Assembly: GCA_902168205.1 (NCBI GenBank)
Contig: CABHOK010000007.1
Coordinates: 1 to 64,000 of the forward strand
Reading direction: 5' to 3'
From: an uncultured Chitinophaga sp.
GTDB lineage: Bacteria > Bacteroidota > Bacteroidia > Cytophagales > Cyclobacteriaceae
Length of the DNA: 64,000 bases
Below, in pieces: positions 35,253 to 44,245 of this stretch. Both the position numbers and the translations under genes were made by a program. The notes under the pieces were generated by a model, which searched no databases, was not told the origin of the DNA, and saw only the letters and a list, made by a program, of their open reading frames with translations. Position 1 is the first letter of the stretch, and each line of letters begins with the position of its first letter.

Positions 35253-36128
35253 TCACGCTGCTCTGCGTTTCTCGGTCGCATTATCTTTCTCAATCCAGCG
35301 AATGGCTTCACGCCACAAAACGGCTTCCATATCCTTGCGGAAGAATCCGAAATGTCCGACTTTCTTTTTCAATACATCTTCAGGTGTTAAATGCCAGTGT
35401 TCTACTTTCAGATTCTTGTAAAAATGCTGCAGATCGTGAACCGCATCGAGTGGCGCAAGTGTATCATCTGAAAAGCTGATCATCAACGTACGTTGATGCA
35501 ATGCTTCGAATGATTTTTGCCCGGCCGGTAATTCATCAAATATATAGTTCTTGTTGCGTCCCCAGCGCGACCATTGTTTTGCTACCTCGGCAGGAAGATC
35601 TTCAAACATGCGTAATCGCGAGGCAGGAAAATAACCGAATAACTTTGTCAACACCGGTATAGCCATATACCAGAACCAGAGCAGCTTTAACTTCATACGC
35701 CACCCGGTATAATTTTTCCAGTACGGAGTTTGTGAACCGATCATGATGAAAGCTTCCGCTTGCCTGGAAAGGTTTGACATACCGATGAGTTGCCCGCCAA
35801 TACTATGTCCTACAATGATCAGCTGCGATAACGGGTGAGCTTTGTTAATGTGACTGATCATGGCATCTATATCTACCGACCAGTCGTGCATATCATACAA
35901 AGCATCGCTCAGATCTTCAGGACGGGAATTACCTATACCTCGATAATCGAAAGTATATACCTGGAAACCTTCGGAAGCCAGCCACTTGGCAAAATCACTG
36001 TAATACTGTTGTCGTACACCGGTTGCTGAGTTGATCAGCGCTACCTTTTCATGTGGGTTCTTCGCTGCATACCATGTGGCCGAGAGGTGCACACCATCAC
36101 GCGCTACCACATTCAATACTTCTTTCAT
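35253..36128 (-). CDS. alpha/beta hydrolase
   Basis: The 291-residue protein has the alpha/beta-hydrolase fold with the nucleophile serine in GHSIGG (about residues 108-113), an oxyanion-type segment near residue 34 (LINSATGVRQQYY), and later acid and histidine candidates in SDDTLAPLDA and KKKVGHFGFF. It resembles serine aminopeptidase S33/monoglyceride lipase-like proteins, but the substrate is unknown. There is no signal peptide. It is 103 bases from the OmpA-like gene on the same strand. Confidence 0.82.
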   Translation of the reverse strand: MKEVLNVVARDGVHLSATWYAAKNPHEKVALINSATGVRQQYYSDFAKWLASEGFQVYTFDYRGIGNSRPEDLSDALYDMHDWSVDIDAMISHINKAHPLSQLIIVGHSIGGQLIGMSNLSRQAEAFIMIGSQTPYWKNYTGWRMKLKLLWFWYMAIPVLTKLFGYFPASRLRMFEDLPAEVAKQWSRWGRNKNYIFDELPAGQKSFEALHQRTLMISFSDDTLAPLDAVHDLQHFYKNLKVEHWHLTPEDVLKKKVGHFGFFRKDMEAVLWREAIRWIEKDNATEKRRAA

Positions 36129-36225
36129 AACGTCTTTAAAGGGGTCTTTTAAAGACTCTTAGAACTTGAATATGCACGTTAAGGTTGCGTTTGTCTCGCA
36201 AATGTTGACATCACATGAACATGTG

Positions 36226-36633
36226 TTAATCCCAGCGCCCTTTGCCTTTTGAAAAGCTATAGCGACCTGCTCCGGTAAAGACGAGAGCAAGGGCGGTGAG
36301 AAGAAAAAGCATATTGGTTTCAATCATCCAGCCACCATAGTCATTTACTTTGAAAGCTATATCGCGGTGAGCAACCCATATAGTCATGAGCATATTTATT
36401 ACGATAACAATAGCCGCCAACCTTGTTTTATACCCCACAATAACCAACGCAGGTGCGATCGCTTCGCCAATGATACTGCCATAAGCAGTAACTGCCGGAA
36501 GACCGGCAGCTACAACTATATTTTTTACATGTTCTATATCGGTGAATATTTTAAATATACCATGAAAGATCAGTATACCTCCACAAGTCAATCGCAGTAT
36601 AAGTCTGGCCAGATCATCGTTGTGGAGTAGCAT
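36226..36633 (-). CDS. DoxX-family membrane protein
   Basis: The 135-residue protein has four hydrophobic spans and the family pattern LARLILRLTCGGILIFHGIFKI at its start, with GLPAVTAYGSIIGEAIAPALVIVGYKTRLAA in the middle (key residues only). DoxX proteins in bacteria have varied or unknown roles, often in redox or thiosulfate stress. It is 8 bases downstream of the large conserved gene, so they are likely cotranscribed. Confidence 0.85.
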   Translation of the reverse strand: MLLHNDDLARLILRLTCGGILIFHGIFKIFTDIEHVKNIVVAAGLPAVTAYGSIIGEAIAPALVIVGYKTRLAAIVIVINMLMTIWVAHRDIAFKVNDYGGWMIETNMLFLLTALALVFTGAGRYSFSKGKGRWD

Positions 36634-36641
36634 GGTATATA

Positions 36642-38090
36642 TCAGTTAGCGATGGGAATGGATTTTACTTCTTCACTTGTATCCGGTATAGGATAATCGA
36701 ACAAACCAAATTCCTTAATGGCTTCTTCCACTTTGTGTGGTACAAATTTTTCCCAGCCATTTTCTCCTTTGCGGATCATGGATAGTACATTATCGGAAAT
36801 GATGTGCAGCTTGCGTGTATCGGCATCGTTCACGTCTTCCAGCTTATTGTTGTCCATCAAATAACGGAAGAGGTTTTGCAGGTTTGGCGGCAACTCCTGC
36901 TCAAAATCTTTCAGCGTGAACAACTCCTGCGAGCCAACGCGAAGAGCCGGGTATATATATAGTTTTACGTTCGATCCGAAGAGCGAAGCGAAACACTCCA
37001 ATATACCTCCACGCGTGTTCTCGTATGTCTTCTCGTCAAAAACTTTCTGCAACGCATATATACCCATGATGATACCTATCTTCTTCCCTTTCGTGATCTT
37101 GGAGAGATAGTCTACCAGGCGGTAATATTCGAAATAATTCGAGATGAGTACGTTCTGGCCGAGTGAACAAAGTATATCGGCTCGGTGCAGGAAGTCGCGT
37201 TCATCGATCTTTCCATCCGGGCTCAGGTCATTCAGCGTAAGTTCGGATAGCAATACAATTTTGGAACGGTCTACATCCTGCTCCTGCTTGAAATGCCTGC
37301 GCGATGTGAGCAGCATATCTACGTTAACATGCGTAGGTGGTCTGAAGCGGCCGCGCAGCACGAGTACATTCTTTTTATAGAGTTCATCCGTAGGCTGCAT
37401 TACGTTTCCATCCGGACCAAACATGGCCGCTTTCGTCAAACCATTCTTCACCATCTTGAGCGCCATCAAACGGTTGTCAACATGCTTGAAGTCTGGCCCC
37501 GACAGACGGAACATATCAATTTCGATTCTGCGTTGTGTCAGTCCATCCAGCAGCGACATGAGTATATCTTCCGGATTGCTCATGAAGTTACAGGCGTATA
37601 ACAAATTAACCCCCACTATACCAAGCGCAAGTTGCTGTTGCAGCTGATCGGTGTCGTGCATCTTTACATGAATCACACAATCATTCGGTTCACTTTTGGG
37701 TGTAAGTTGAAACCGGAGTCCGATCCAGCCGTGTCCCTGGTTGGTGCGCTCGTAGTTGAGAATCTCAACGGTATCAGCAAACGCGAAGAACCGTGTGTTA
37801 TCGATGCGATGTGGTAATCGTTCCGGCAACAGTACATACTCGTGATCGAGCATGCGAAGAAGTCGATCTTCACAAACGTAGCGATCGCCCACGCCATAGA
37901 TCGCGTCACTGAACTTCATGTCGTAAGCCGACATGGTCTTAGCAACTGTTCCGGAAGCCCCCCCTACTTTAAAAAAATTTGCAGCTACCTCCTGTCCCGC
38001 TCCTATTTCAGCAAACGATCCGTAAATTGATTTACTTAAATTGATCCGCAGGGCTTTCTCCTGCGTGGTAAGTTTTCTGAATTCTTCCAT
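36642..38090 (-). CDS. conserved protein of unknown function (482 aa)
   Basis: I recognise this as a sequence type that recurs in Bacteroidota, but I know no function for it. It has no signal peptide or membrane span. The N-terminal half has RTNQGHGWIGLRFQLTPKSEPND with many charged residues; the second half has GLTKAAMFGPDGNVMQP and VLVLRGRFRPPTHVNVDMLL. One stretch, NVLISNYFEYYRLVDYL and GKKIGIIMGIYAL, resembles a Rossmann-like strand-helix pair, but no catalytic motif is certain. Annotations of such proteins as nucleotide adenylyltransferases or TonB receptors are probably unsupported. It is cotranscribed with the DoxX gene. A family-wide conserved-residue alignment would be the useful test. 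Confidence 0.75.
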   Translation of the reverse strand: MEEFRKLTTQEKALRINLSKSIYGSFAEIGAGQEVAANFFKVGGASGTVAKTMSAYDMKFSDAIYGVGDRYVCEDRLLRMLDHEYVLLPERLPHRIDNTRFFAFADTVEILNYERTNQGHGWIGLRFQLTPKSEPNDCVIHVKMHDTDQLQQQLALGIVGVNLLYACNFMSNPEDILMSLLDGLTQRRIEIDMFRLSGPDFKHVDNRLMALKMVKNGLTKAAMFGPDGNVMQPTDELYKKNVLVLRGRFRPPTHVNVDMLLTSRRHFKQEQDVDRSKIVLLSELTLNDLSPDGKIDERDFLHRADILCSLGQNVLISNYFEYYRLVDYLSKITKGKKIGIIMGIYALQKVFDEKTYENTRGGILECFASLFGSNVKLYIYPALRVGSQELFTLKDFEQELPPNLQNLFRYLMDNNKLEDVNDADTRKLHIISDNVLSMIRKGENGWEKFVPHKVEEAIKEFGLFDYPIPDTSEEVKSIPIAN

Positions 38091-38222
38091 AAGCTGTCTC
38101 CTGCTTTCGCGCCTAATTTACCGTTAATGCCAAACGGTTAAAAGTTAAATGTATATAAAGTTTATACGCATAACTCGCCATTTGTATGTAAAGTTTTGAC
38201 ATGTAGGAATTTGCGTGCATCT

Positions 38223-38255
38223 AAAAAAAATGAGGGCAGCTGTTATGCTGCCCTC
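38223..38255 (-). terminator. rho-independent terminator after the TerB-like gene
   Basis: Perfect 9-base arms (38232-38240 and 38247-38255) with a 6-base loop, followed on the minus strand by eight Ts, end the transcript of the TerB-like gene at 38265. Confidence 0.9.
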
Positions 38256-38264
38256 CTGATGTTA

Positions 38265-38699
38265 TTATTTAGTCGCAAATTTTGCCTGTGCTTCGCGTTT
38301 GATCTCTTCCCATTCGTCAACCGGTGGCGGAGTACCTTTGTGAAACTCCTCGAGCAACCACGTTACCAGTTCACGTCTCATGCCAAACTGCTCCACGGCA
38401 TCTTCGCAGAAACTTACCTCGTGCTGATCCACTACATCATCGGCATATACCATGAGTATAAGATCGTATAGCAGGTTCATGCGGTCGTTATGATTATCGG
38501 GCACGTTGATCTGATATTTTTCATCGCTGTCTACCAGTTCTTTTACCTGGCGATCTTTTAGTCCGTAACGTTTACCGATCTTATATAGCAATGCTTCTTC
38601 AGCTTCGTGCATGTGACCATCGACCTTGGCCAGGGCAAGAAGATTCTTAATGTGATTTTTTTTGTACGACAGATACTGGTGCTCGAAAAAGCCAATCAT
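38265..38699 (-). CDS. TerB-like protein
   Basis: The 144-residue acidic helical protein starts with IKNLLALAKVDGHMHEAEEALLYKIG, which matches the TerB core, where DGH and EAE acids bind metal. A second pattern, LILMVYADDVVDQHEVSFCEDAVEQFG, repeats it. It has no signal peptide. Its role is unknown. It lies well upstream of its terminator and is separate from fadD. Confidence 0.75.
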   Translation of the reverse strand: MIGFFEHQYLSYKKNHIKNLLALAKVDGHMHEAEEALLYKIGKRYGLKDRQVKELVDSDEKYQINVPDNHNDRMNLLYDLILMVYADDVVDQHEVSFCEDAVEQFGMRRELVTWLLEEFHKGTPPPVDEWEEIKREAQAKFATK

Positions 38700-38860
38700 A
38701 GTTTATAGGTTTATAGGAAGTTACAATGCTTATAATCGATAGTCAACTATTGATAGCGTTATTTCTCCCCGGCAGCAAGCTGCCCCTACTTCGTTACATC
38801 TTCCCCTATATATCTGCACCACCGAGAGAGTTTTTGTTTCAAACTTAGTTGTTCTTATAC

Positions 38861-40537
38861 CTAAGCGGCTGCGGCTGCCTCCTGCTCTTTAAGCGCACGC
38901 CTTAAAATTTTACCCACATTGGTCTTCGGAAGTTCAGTTCTGAATTCAATGTGCTTCGGTACTTTATAGTTCGTGAGGTTTTCATGGAAGAAAGTTTTCA
39001 GTTCATCTTCGGTGAGACTCTGATCCTTCTTCACGATGAAGACTTTTATTACTTCGCCTGATTTTGCATCGGGTACTCCGATCGCGGCTACTTCCAATAC
39101 TTTTGGATGTGCAGCCACTACATTTTCAATTTCATTCGGAAAAACATTGAAGCCGGATACCTTGATCATGTCTTTCTTGCGATCAACGATCTTGAAATAT
39201 CCATCCGTATCCATCTTCCCTATATCTCCGGTGCGGAACCATTCATTATGAAAGAACACACCGTCATTATCTTTCTCCCAATAACCCGACATTACCTGCG
39301 GACCGCGTGCACAGATCTCGCCTGTTTCTCCCTGTGGCAATTGATTTCCGTTGTCATCAAATATAGCTACCTCTGTACTTGGCATGGGTAAACCGATTGT
39401 ACCTAAACGATGCTGTCCGTCAAGCGGATTGCAACATAATACAGGAGATGTCTCACTCAATCCGTAACCTTCCACCAAAGGTTTGCCGGTAACTTCTTCC
39501 CAGCGCTTGGCCACTATATCTTGCACAGCCATACCACCGCCAACAGCACCTTTCAACACAGAGAAGTCAAGATCTTTGAAACCCGGTGTATTCAGCAAAC
39601 CATTAAAGAGAGTATTGACACCTGTGATAATGGTGAATCTATGTTTCTGCAATTCTTTTACAAAGCCCTTCATGTCGCGCGGGTTGGTGATCATCACGCT
39701 CTTCACACCGGTGCTGAACATCAGGAATCCATTTACCGTCAACGCGAAAATGTGATACATCGGTATAGCTGTAATAATAAGATCATTACCGTCTTTCGAC
39801 ATATAGGGCTTGAACCACTCGGTGATCATCGAGTTGTGTGCAATGATATTACCGTGCGAAAGTTTGGCACCTTTTGATACACCTGTGGTACCACCGGTAT
39901 ATTGCAGCACGGCTATATCTTTTACCGAAAGTTCAGGCTTGCTGTAGGACAGTGATGCACCTTTCTTCATAGCCTCTTTAAAAGGAATGATGTTCGGTAA
40001 AGTATAGTCGGGCACCATTTTCTTGATATACTTCACCACAAAGTTCACGAGCGATCCTTTCAATCCACCGAGCATGTCACCGAGTTGCGTAACGATGATG
40101 TGTTTAATGGATGTGTTTGCAAGTATCTTCTCCAGGTGGCTGGCAAAGTTTGCTACAATAACAATAGCTGTAACACCAGCGTCCTTGAACTGATGTTCCA
40201 TTTCGCGCGGAGTATATAGCGGGTTGGTATTTACTACCGTAAGTCCGGCACGCAGCGCACCAAAGAAAGCAATCGGAAATTGCAGCAGGTTGGGCATTTG
40301 TATAGCGATGCGATCGCCCTTCTTCAACCCGAGACTTTGCAGATATGCCGCGAAGTCTCTTGACAGTTTATCGATCTCGGCAAAAGTCATCTCCTTTCCC
40401 ATATTCACAAAAGCCACCTTATCGCGATACTTCGCACAGCTTTTTTCAAAGAGATCGACCAGAGAAGAATAGTCATACAAGTTAATTTCGTGAGGGGTGC
40501 CTTTTGGGTAATGCTTAAACCACGGGAAATCCTTCAT
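38861..40537 (-). CDS. fadD: long-chain fatty acid-CoA ligase
   Basis: The enzyme activates fatty acids with ATP to acyl-AMP and then CoA thioesters. The AMP-binding motif YTGGTTGVSKGAKLSHGN is at about residues 213-230, then GYGLSETSP near 358-366 and the hinge DRKKDMIKVSGFNVFPNEIE near 450, all typical of FadD/AMP-binding ligases. The P-loop, ATP and linker motifs look intact. The alanine-rich end is a short, low-complexity tail. At 558 residues it is normal. It appears monocistronic. Confidence 0.93.
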   Translation of the reverse strand: MKDFPWFKHYPKGTPHEINLYDYSSLVDLFEKSCAKYRDKVAFVNMGKEMTFAEIDKLSRDFAAYLQSLGLKKGDRIAIQMPNLLQFPIAFFGALRAGLTVVNTNPLYTPREMEHQFKDAGVTAIVIVANFASHLEKILANTSIKHIIVTQLGDMLGGLKGSLVNFVVKYIKKMVPDYTLPNIIPFKEAMKKGASLSYSKPELSVKDIAVLQYTGGTTGVSKGAKLSHGNIIAHNSMITEWFKPYMSKDGNDLIITAIPMYHIFALTVNGFLMFSTGVKSVMITNPRDMKGFVKELQKHRFTIITGVNTLFNGLLNTPGFKDLDFSVLKGAVGGGMAVQDIVAKRWEEVTGKPLVEGYGLSETSPVLCCNPLDGQHRLGTIGLPMPSTEVAIFDDNGNQLPQGETGEICARGPQVMSGYWEKDNDGVFFHNEWFRTGDIGKMDTDGYFKIVDRKKDMIKVSGFNVFPNEIENVVAAHPKVLEVAAIGVPDAKSGEVIKVFIVKKDQSLTEDELKTFFHENLTNYKVPKHIEFRTELPKTNVGKILRRALKEQEAAAAA

Positions 40538-40696
40538 AACATCTACGCTTTCTTAAAAAATAATCCTTCAAATTTACAGATTTCCAAAGCAAACGATTGT
40601 TTATCAGCAAATCAAATTAGATCGCAAAGATTTATCACGTTTGGGAGATGAAAACAATGTTTAGATGAAGAAATAACAGAAAAGTAGCGGCATCGT

Positions 40697-40733
40697 TAAA
40701 AAAATAAAACCCGCCTCTCCTGGAGAAGCGGGT
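40697..40733 (-). terminator. rho-independent terminator of the tRNA-like RNA unit
   Basis: On the minus strand, ACCCGC/GCGGGT arms (40728-40733 and 40709-40714), an inner TCT/AGA stem and a T-rich tail with a TTTTATTTTTTT-like run lie 35 bases beyond the first tRNA-like copy. This is a canonical terminator in a place with no protein gene, which indicates an RNA transcript from this region. Confidence 0.8.
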
Positions 40734-40768
40734 AGCTCTGAATAACTCATTAACCTAAACTGAGCTGC

Positions 40769-40915
40769 TGTAGGAGAAGGATTCGAACCTCCACGAAGCG
40801 GTTAGGCGCTGACCTGATCTTGTCCGATTTGAACGGGATCAGGGTGCATTGCTTTGTTCCGTTTACCTCCACCCCCGAGACCGGAGGGCATGTCTGCCAA
40901 TTTCAACACCCTACA
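40769..40915 (-). tRNA. class II tRNA-like RNA, copy 1 (atypical, 147 nt)
   Basis: Minus-strand sequence folds as a tRNA at both ends. A 7-bp acceptor stem (40909-40915 with 40769-40775, one wobble) is contiguous with a 5-bp T stem (40776-40780 with 40788-40792) and a canonical TTCGAAT loop. The D-arm has a Leu-type AAATTGGCAGAC with G18G19. The discriminator base is G, as in serine tRNAs. A 5-bp stem (40884-40888 with 40872-40876) closes a 7-base loop CGGTCTC (40877-40883) that lacks U33. The variable region is about 70 bases long and contains a 7-bp hairpin. No CCA is encoded. A normal decoding function is doubtful; see findings. Confidence 0.6.
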
Positions 40916-40947
40916 ATATATTTGTGTGGTTGGTTGTGTGTGTGATG

Positions 40948-40967
40948 CTCCCGATAGCTATCGGGAG
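40948..40967. repeat. 20-bp perfect palindrome between the tRNA-like copies
   Basis: CTCCCGATAG and CTATCGGGAG form a perfect palindrome, just downstream of copy 2 on the minus strand. It shares the CCCGAT/ATCGGG core with the repeat in pckA and could form a cruciform or RNA processing hairpin. Confidence 0.6.
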
Positions 40968-40974
40968 ACTTTGC

Positions 40975-41091
40975 TGTAGAGGGAGGGCTCGAACCTCCAC
41001 GGAGCAGTTAGGTCGCCAAAGGCTGGACTTTATCCCGTTACCTCCACCCTCGAGACCGGAGGGCATGTCTGCCAAATTCCAACACCCTACA
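40975..41091 (-). tRNA. class II tRNA-like RNA, copy 2 (atypical, 117 nt)
   Basis: This is a second copy of the tRNA-like RNA, 59 bases upstream of copy 1 on the minus strand. The acceptor stem (41085-41091 with 40975-40981), T stem (40982-40986 with 40994-40998, all Watson-Crick) and GCTCGAA-side T loop are intact. The D-arm is GAATTTGGCAGAC. Its central stem CCCTC/GAGGG (41059-41063 with 41047-41051) has a Watson-Crick pair where copy 1 has a wobble. The loop is again CGGTCTC. An alternative register would expose CTCGAGG with a U33 and a CGA triplet, but the stem would have mismatches. The variable region is about 40 bases. G discriminator, no CCA. Confidence 0.6.
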
Positions 41092-41225
41092 ATGGGTTTG
41101 TGTGGGCTTTGAGTGTGTGTGTGATCAGTGCGTCTCGTTGTAAATTATGTAACAAAGTAACACCAAAACTGCTGCTCGAATCAATAAACATTAATAATAT
41201 TTATATACTTTTCAATTTTATTTCA

Positions 41226-41233
41226 TATTTTTG
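41226..41233 (+). promoter_or_regulatory. -7 box for the Lrp/AsnC gene
   Basis: TATTTTTG matches TAnnTTTG and lies 27 bases before the ATG at 41260. No -33 TTG is evident at the usual distance, so the call rests on one element. Confidence 0.4.
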
Positions 41234-41259
41234 AATTAAAACTAAAACCAGTTTTATAT

Positions 41260-41724
41260 ATGGCCGAAAATTATAAAGTTGACAATGTGGATCTGAAGAT
41301 TCTGGAGATTCTGATGCAGGATGCCAAGAAACCCTATACCGAAGTGGCCAAAAAAGCTTTTGTTTCGGGTGGTACAGTCCACGTTCGCATGAATAAAATG
41401 GAAGAAGCCGGCATTGTTGAGAAGACTACGCTAAAGGTAAACTACGCCAAGCTTGGTTATGACATCACGGCTTTTATCGGGATATTCCTGCAGAAGAGCG
41501 CACTCTACGATCAGGTAATGGCAAAACTCAAAGCGATTCCCGAGATCACCAGCATTCATTATACAACGGGTAACTATAGTATGTTTACCAAAATACATTG
41601 CAAAGACACCAATCACCTGAAGCAAGTACTTCATGATAAAATACAACAGGTGGAAGGCATTGAGCGTACTGAAACGATGATCTCATTGGAAGAAAGTCTC
41701 GATCGCAGTTTGAATCTCACCTAG
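41260..41724 (+). CDS. Lrp/AsnC-family transcriptional regulator
   Basis: The 154-residue protein has an N-terminal helix-turn-helix (about 8-55: VDLKILEILMQDAKKPYTEVAKK with GGTVHVRMNKMEEAGIV as recognition region) and a C-terminal RAM/ACT-like domain (about 65-150: AFIGIFLQKSALYDQVMAKLKAIPEI, HYTTGNYSMFTKIHCKD). Effectors of this family are amino acids or related metabolites, and oligomers bind many promoters. No neighbour gene indicates its target. It has its own promoter and terminator. Confidence 0.92.
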   Translation: MAENYKVDNVDLKILEILMQDAKKPYTEVAKKAFVSGGTVHVRMNKMEEAGIVEKTTLKVNYAKLGYDITAFIGIFLQKSALYDQVMAKLKAIPEITSIHYTTGNYSMFTKIHCKDTNHLKQVLHDKIQQVEGIERTETMISLEESLDRSLNLT

Positions 41725-41772
41725 TACTTACATCGATATTCAACCAACTTACAACCTCACGACAACGCATTG

Positions 41773-41802
41773 AAATCCCGAACCTCGCTTCGGGATTTTT
41801 TA
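41773..41802 (+). terminator. rho-independent terminator after the Lrp-like gene
   Basis: Perfect 10-base arms (41773-41782 and 41789-41798) with a 6-base loop precede a T run, 49 bases past the stop. Confidence 0.85.
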
Positions 41803-41851
41803 TGTGATTGATTTTGAAAGAGTTGTCGTAAATACGTACATGTGTTTGCAA

Positions 41852-41871
41852 TTTCTATTAGGCAATAGAAA
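41852..41871. promoter_or_regulatory. inverted repeat upstream of the suf operon
   Basis: TTTCTATT and AATAGAAA are perfect 8-base arms with a 4-base spacer, about 55 bases upstream of the candidate -7 box and 95 bases upstream of sufB. It is a fair operator candidate for an Fe-S or iron-responsive regulator. No such regulator gene is adjacent. Confidence 0.45.
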
Positions 41872-41924
41872 ACTTCTATGGGGAAATAAACGGGCCTAAG
41901 AACCTAAAAATTTCATTTTTGTTA

Positions 41925-41932
41925 TAGCTTTG
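41925..41932 (+). promoter_or_regulatory. -7 box of the suf operon
   Basis: TAGCTTTG is an exact TAnnTTTG match, giving a predicted start near 41939 and a 27-base leader to sufB. No -33 TTG is visible at the expected distance. Confidence 0.45.
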
Positions 41933-41965
41933 TAGGTTTATAATCAGTCTAAATAGACGAACTGA

Positions 41966-43411
41966 ATGAGTAAAGATAATCAGGTATTAGAGGAGCTGAC
42001 CTCCAAGGAATACGAGCACGGCTGGACCACCAACTTCGAGACCGATTCTGCTCCCAAAGGGTTGAACGAGGACATCATCCGGTTTATCTCTTCCAAGAAA
42101 AACGAACCCGAGTGGTTGCTCGAGTGGCGCCTTTCCGCTTATCGCCAGTGGACAAAAATGAAAGAACCCACCTGGCCGAACGTTACCTACCCTCCTATTA
42201 ATTATCAGGACGTTATTTATTACTCTGCCCCCAAGCAAAAAGCAACTCCTAAAAACCTGGAGGACGTTGATCCTGAGCTGATCAAGACTTTCGAAAAGCT
42301 GGGTATATCTTTAACAGAACAGAAAAGACTAACCGGTGTAGCCGTGGATGCTGTTATCGATAGCGTTTCGGTTGCTACTACGTTTAAAGAAACACTGGGC
42401 GAACTGGGGATCATCTTCTGCTCGTTCAGCGAAGCCGTACAAAAACACCCTGACCTTGTGAAGAAGTATATGGGTTCGGTTGTGCCGGTAAACGATAATT
42501 ACTTTGCAGCGCTTAACTCCGCTGTGTTTACAGACGGATCGTTCTGCTATATTCCCAAAGGTGTTCGTTGCCCGATGGAACTCTCTACATACTTCAGAAT
42601 TAACGCAGCGAATACGGGCCAGTTTGAGAGAACATTGATCGTAGCCGATGAAGGTTCTTACGTCAGTTACCTCGAAGGCTGTACCGCTCCTATGCGCGAT
42701 GAGAATCAATTACACGCAGCGGTAGTTGAAATCTACGCGATGAAAGATGCACAGGTAAAATACTCAACCGTACAAAACTGGTACCCGGGTGATAAAGAAG
42801 GTAAAGGCGGTATCTATAACTTTGTAACGAAGCGCGGCCTTTGCTTTGGCGATGGTTCTAAAATTTCATGGACACAGGTTGAAACCGGATCGGCTATAAC
42901 CTGGAAATATCCTTCGTGTATATTGAAAGGTGATAACTCCATGGGTGAGTTTTACTCCGTAGCCGTTACCAACAACTATCAGCAGGCTGATACCGGTACG
43001 AAGATGATTCACATCGGTAAGAACACCAAGTCGCGCATCGTATCGAAAGGTATATCTGCAGGACACTCGCAGAATAGCTACCGTGGACAAGTTCACATCA
43101 TGAAACGCGCAGAAGGTGCACGCAACTTCTCACAGTGTGACTCATTGTTGATGGGTGACAAATGCGGAGCGCACACCTTCCCATATATAGATGTTGAAAA
43201 TAACTCAGCCAAGATCGAGCACGAAGCTACAACATCCAAGATTGGTGAAGACCAGATCTTCTACTGCCTGCAACGCGGTATCGATGAAGAATCTGCTGTA
43301 GCACTGATCGTGAATGGTTATGCCAAAGAAGTACTCAACCAACTCCCGATGGAGTTTGCTGTGGAAGCACAAAAACTACTGGCATTGACCCTGGAGGGAA
43401 GTGTAGGATAA
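41966..43411 (+). CDS. sufB: Fe-S cluster assembly protein SufB
   Basis: SufB forms the SufBC2D scaffold on which new Fe-S clusters are built. The 481-residue sequence has the usual N-terminal WRLSAYRQW segment, [31 protein letters not shown] and the beta-helix core [11 protein letters not shown]...[11 protein letters not shown], with the C-terminal [28 protein letters not shown]. Length is normal. It leads the operon sufB-C-D-S-E-T. The family Cys and Glu residues for cluster assembly are present. Confidence 0.96.
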   Translation: MSKDNQVLEELTSKEYEHGWTTNFETDSAPKGLNEDIIRFISSKKNEPEWLLEWRLSAYRQWTKMKEPTWPNVTYPPINYQDVIYYSAPKQKATPKNLEDVDPELIKTFEKLGISLTEQKRLTGVAVDAVIDSVSVATTFKETLGELGIIFCSFSEAVQKHPDLVKKYMGSVVPVNDNYFAALNSAVFTDGSFCYIPKGVRCPMELSTYFRINAANTGQFERTLIVADEGSYVSYLEGCTAPMRDENQLHAAVVEIYAMKDAQVKYSTVQNWYPGDKEGKGGIYNFVTKRGLCFGDGSKISWTQVETGSAITWKYPSCILKGDNSMGEFYSVAVTNNYQQADTGTKMIHIGKNTKSRIVSKGISAGHSQNSYRGQVHIMKRAEGARNFSQCDSLLMGDKCGAHTFPYIDVENNSAKIEHEATTSKIGEDQIFYCLQRGIDEESAVALIVNGYAKEVLNQLPMEFAVEAQKLLALTLEGSVG

Positions 43412-43479
43412 TTTACGTGTGAAGCATAAATCCTTCATACACCAAAACATATAGTATATAAAGCAAAGAAGATATAGCG

Positions 43480-44235
<756 letters not shown>

Positions 44236-44245
44236 TGCAAGAACG

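Noticed and set aside
38771-38784. GGCAGC-AA-GCTGCC hairpin downstream of fadD
   Set aside because: Only six pairs with a two-base loop and no T run, so it is too weak to be called a terminator; it may be part of a dispersed palindrome.
40849-41112. 87-codon plus-strand ORF across the tRNA-like region
   Set aside because: It runs through both RNA copies, has biased composition set by the repeat, and has no start context or family likeness.
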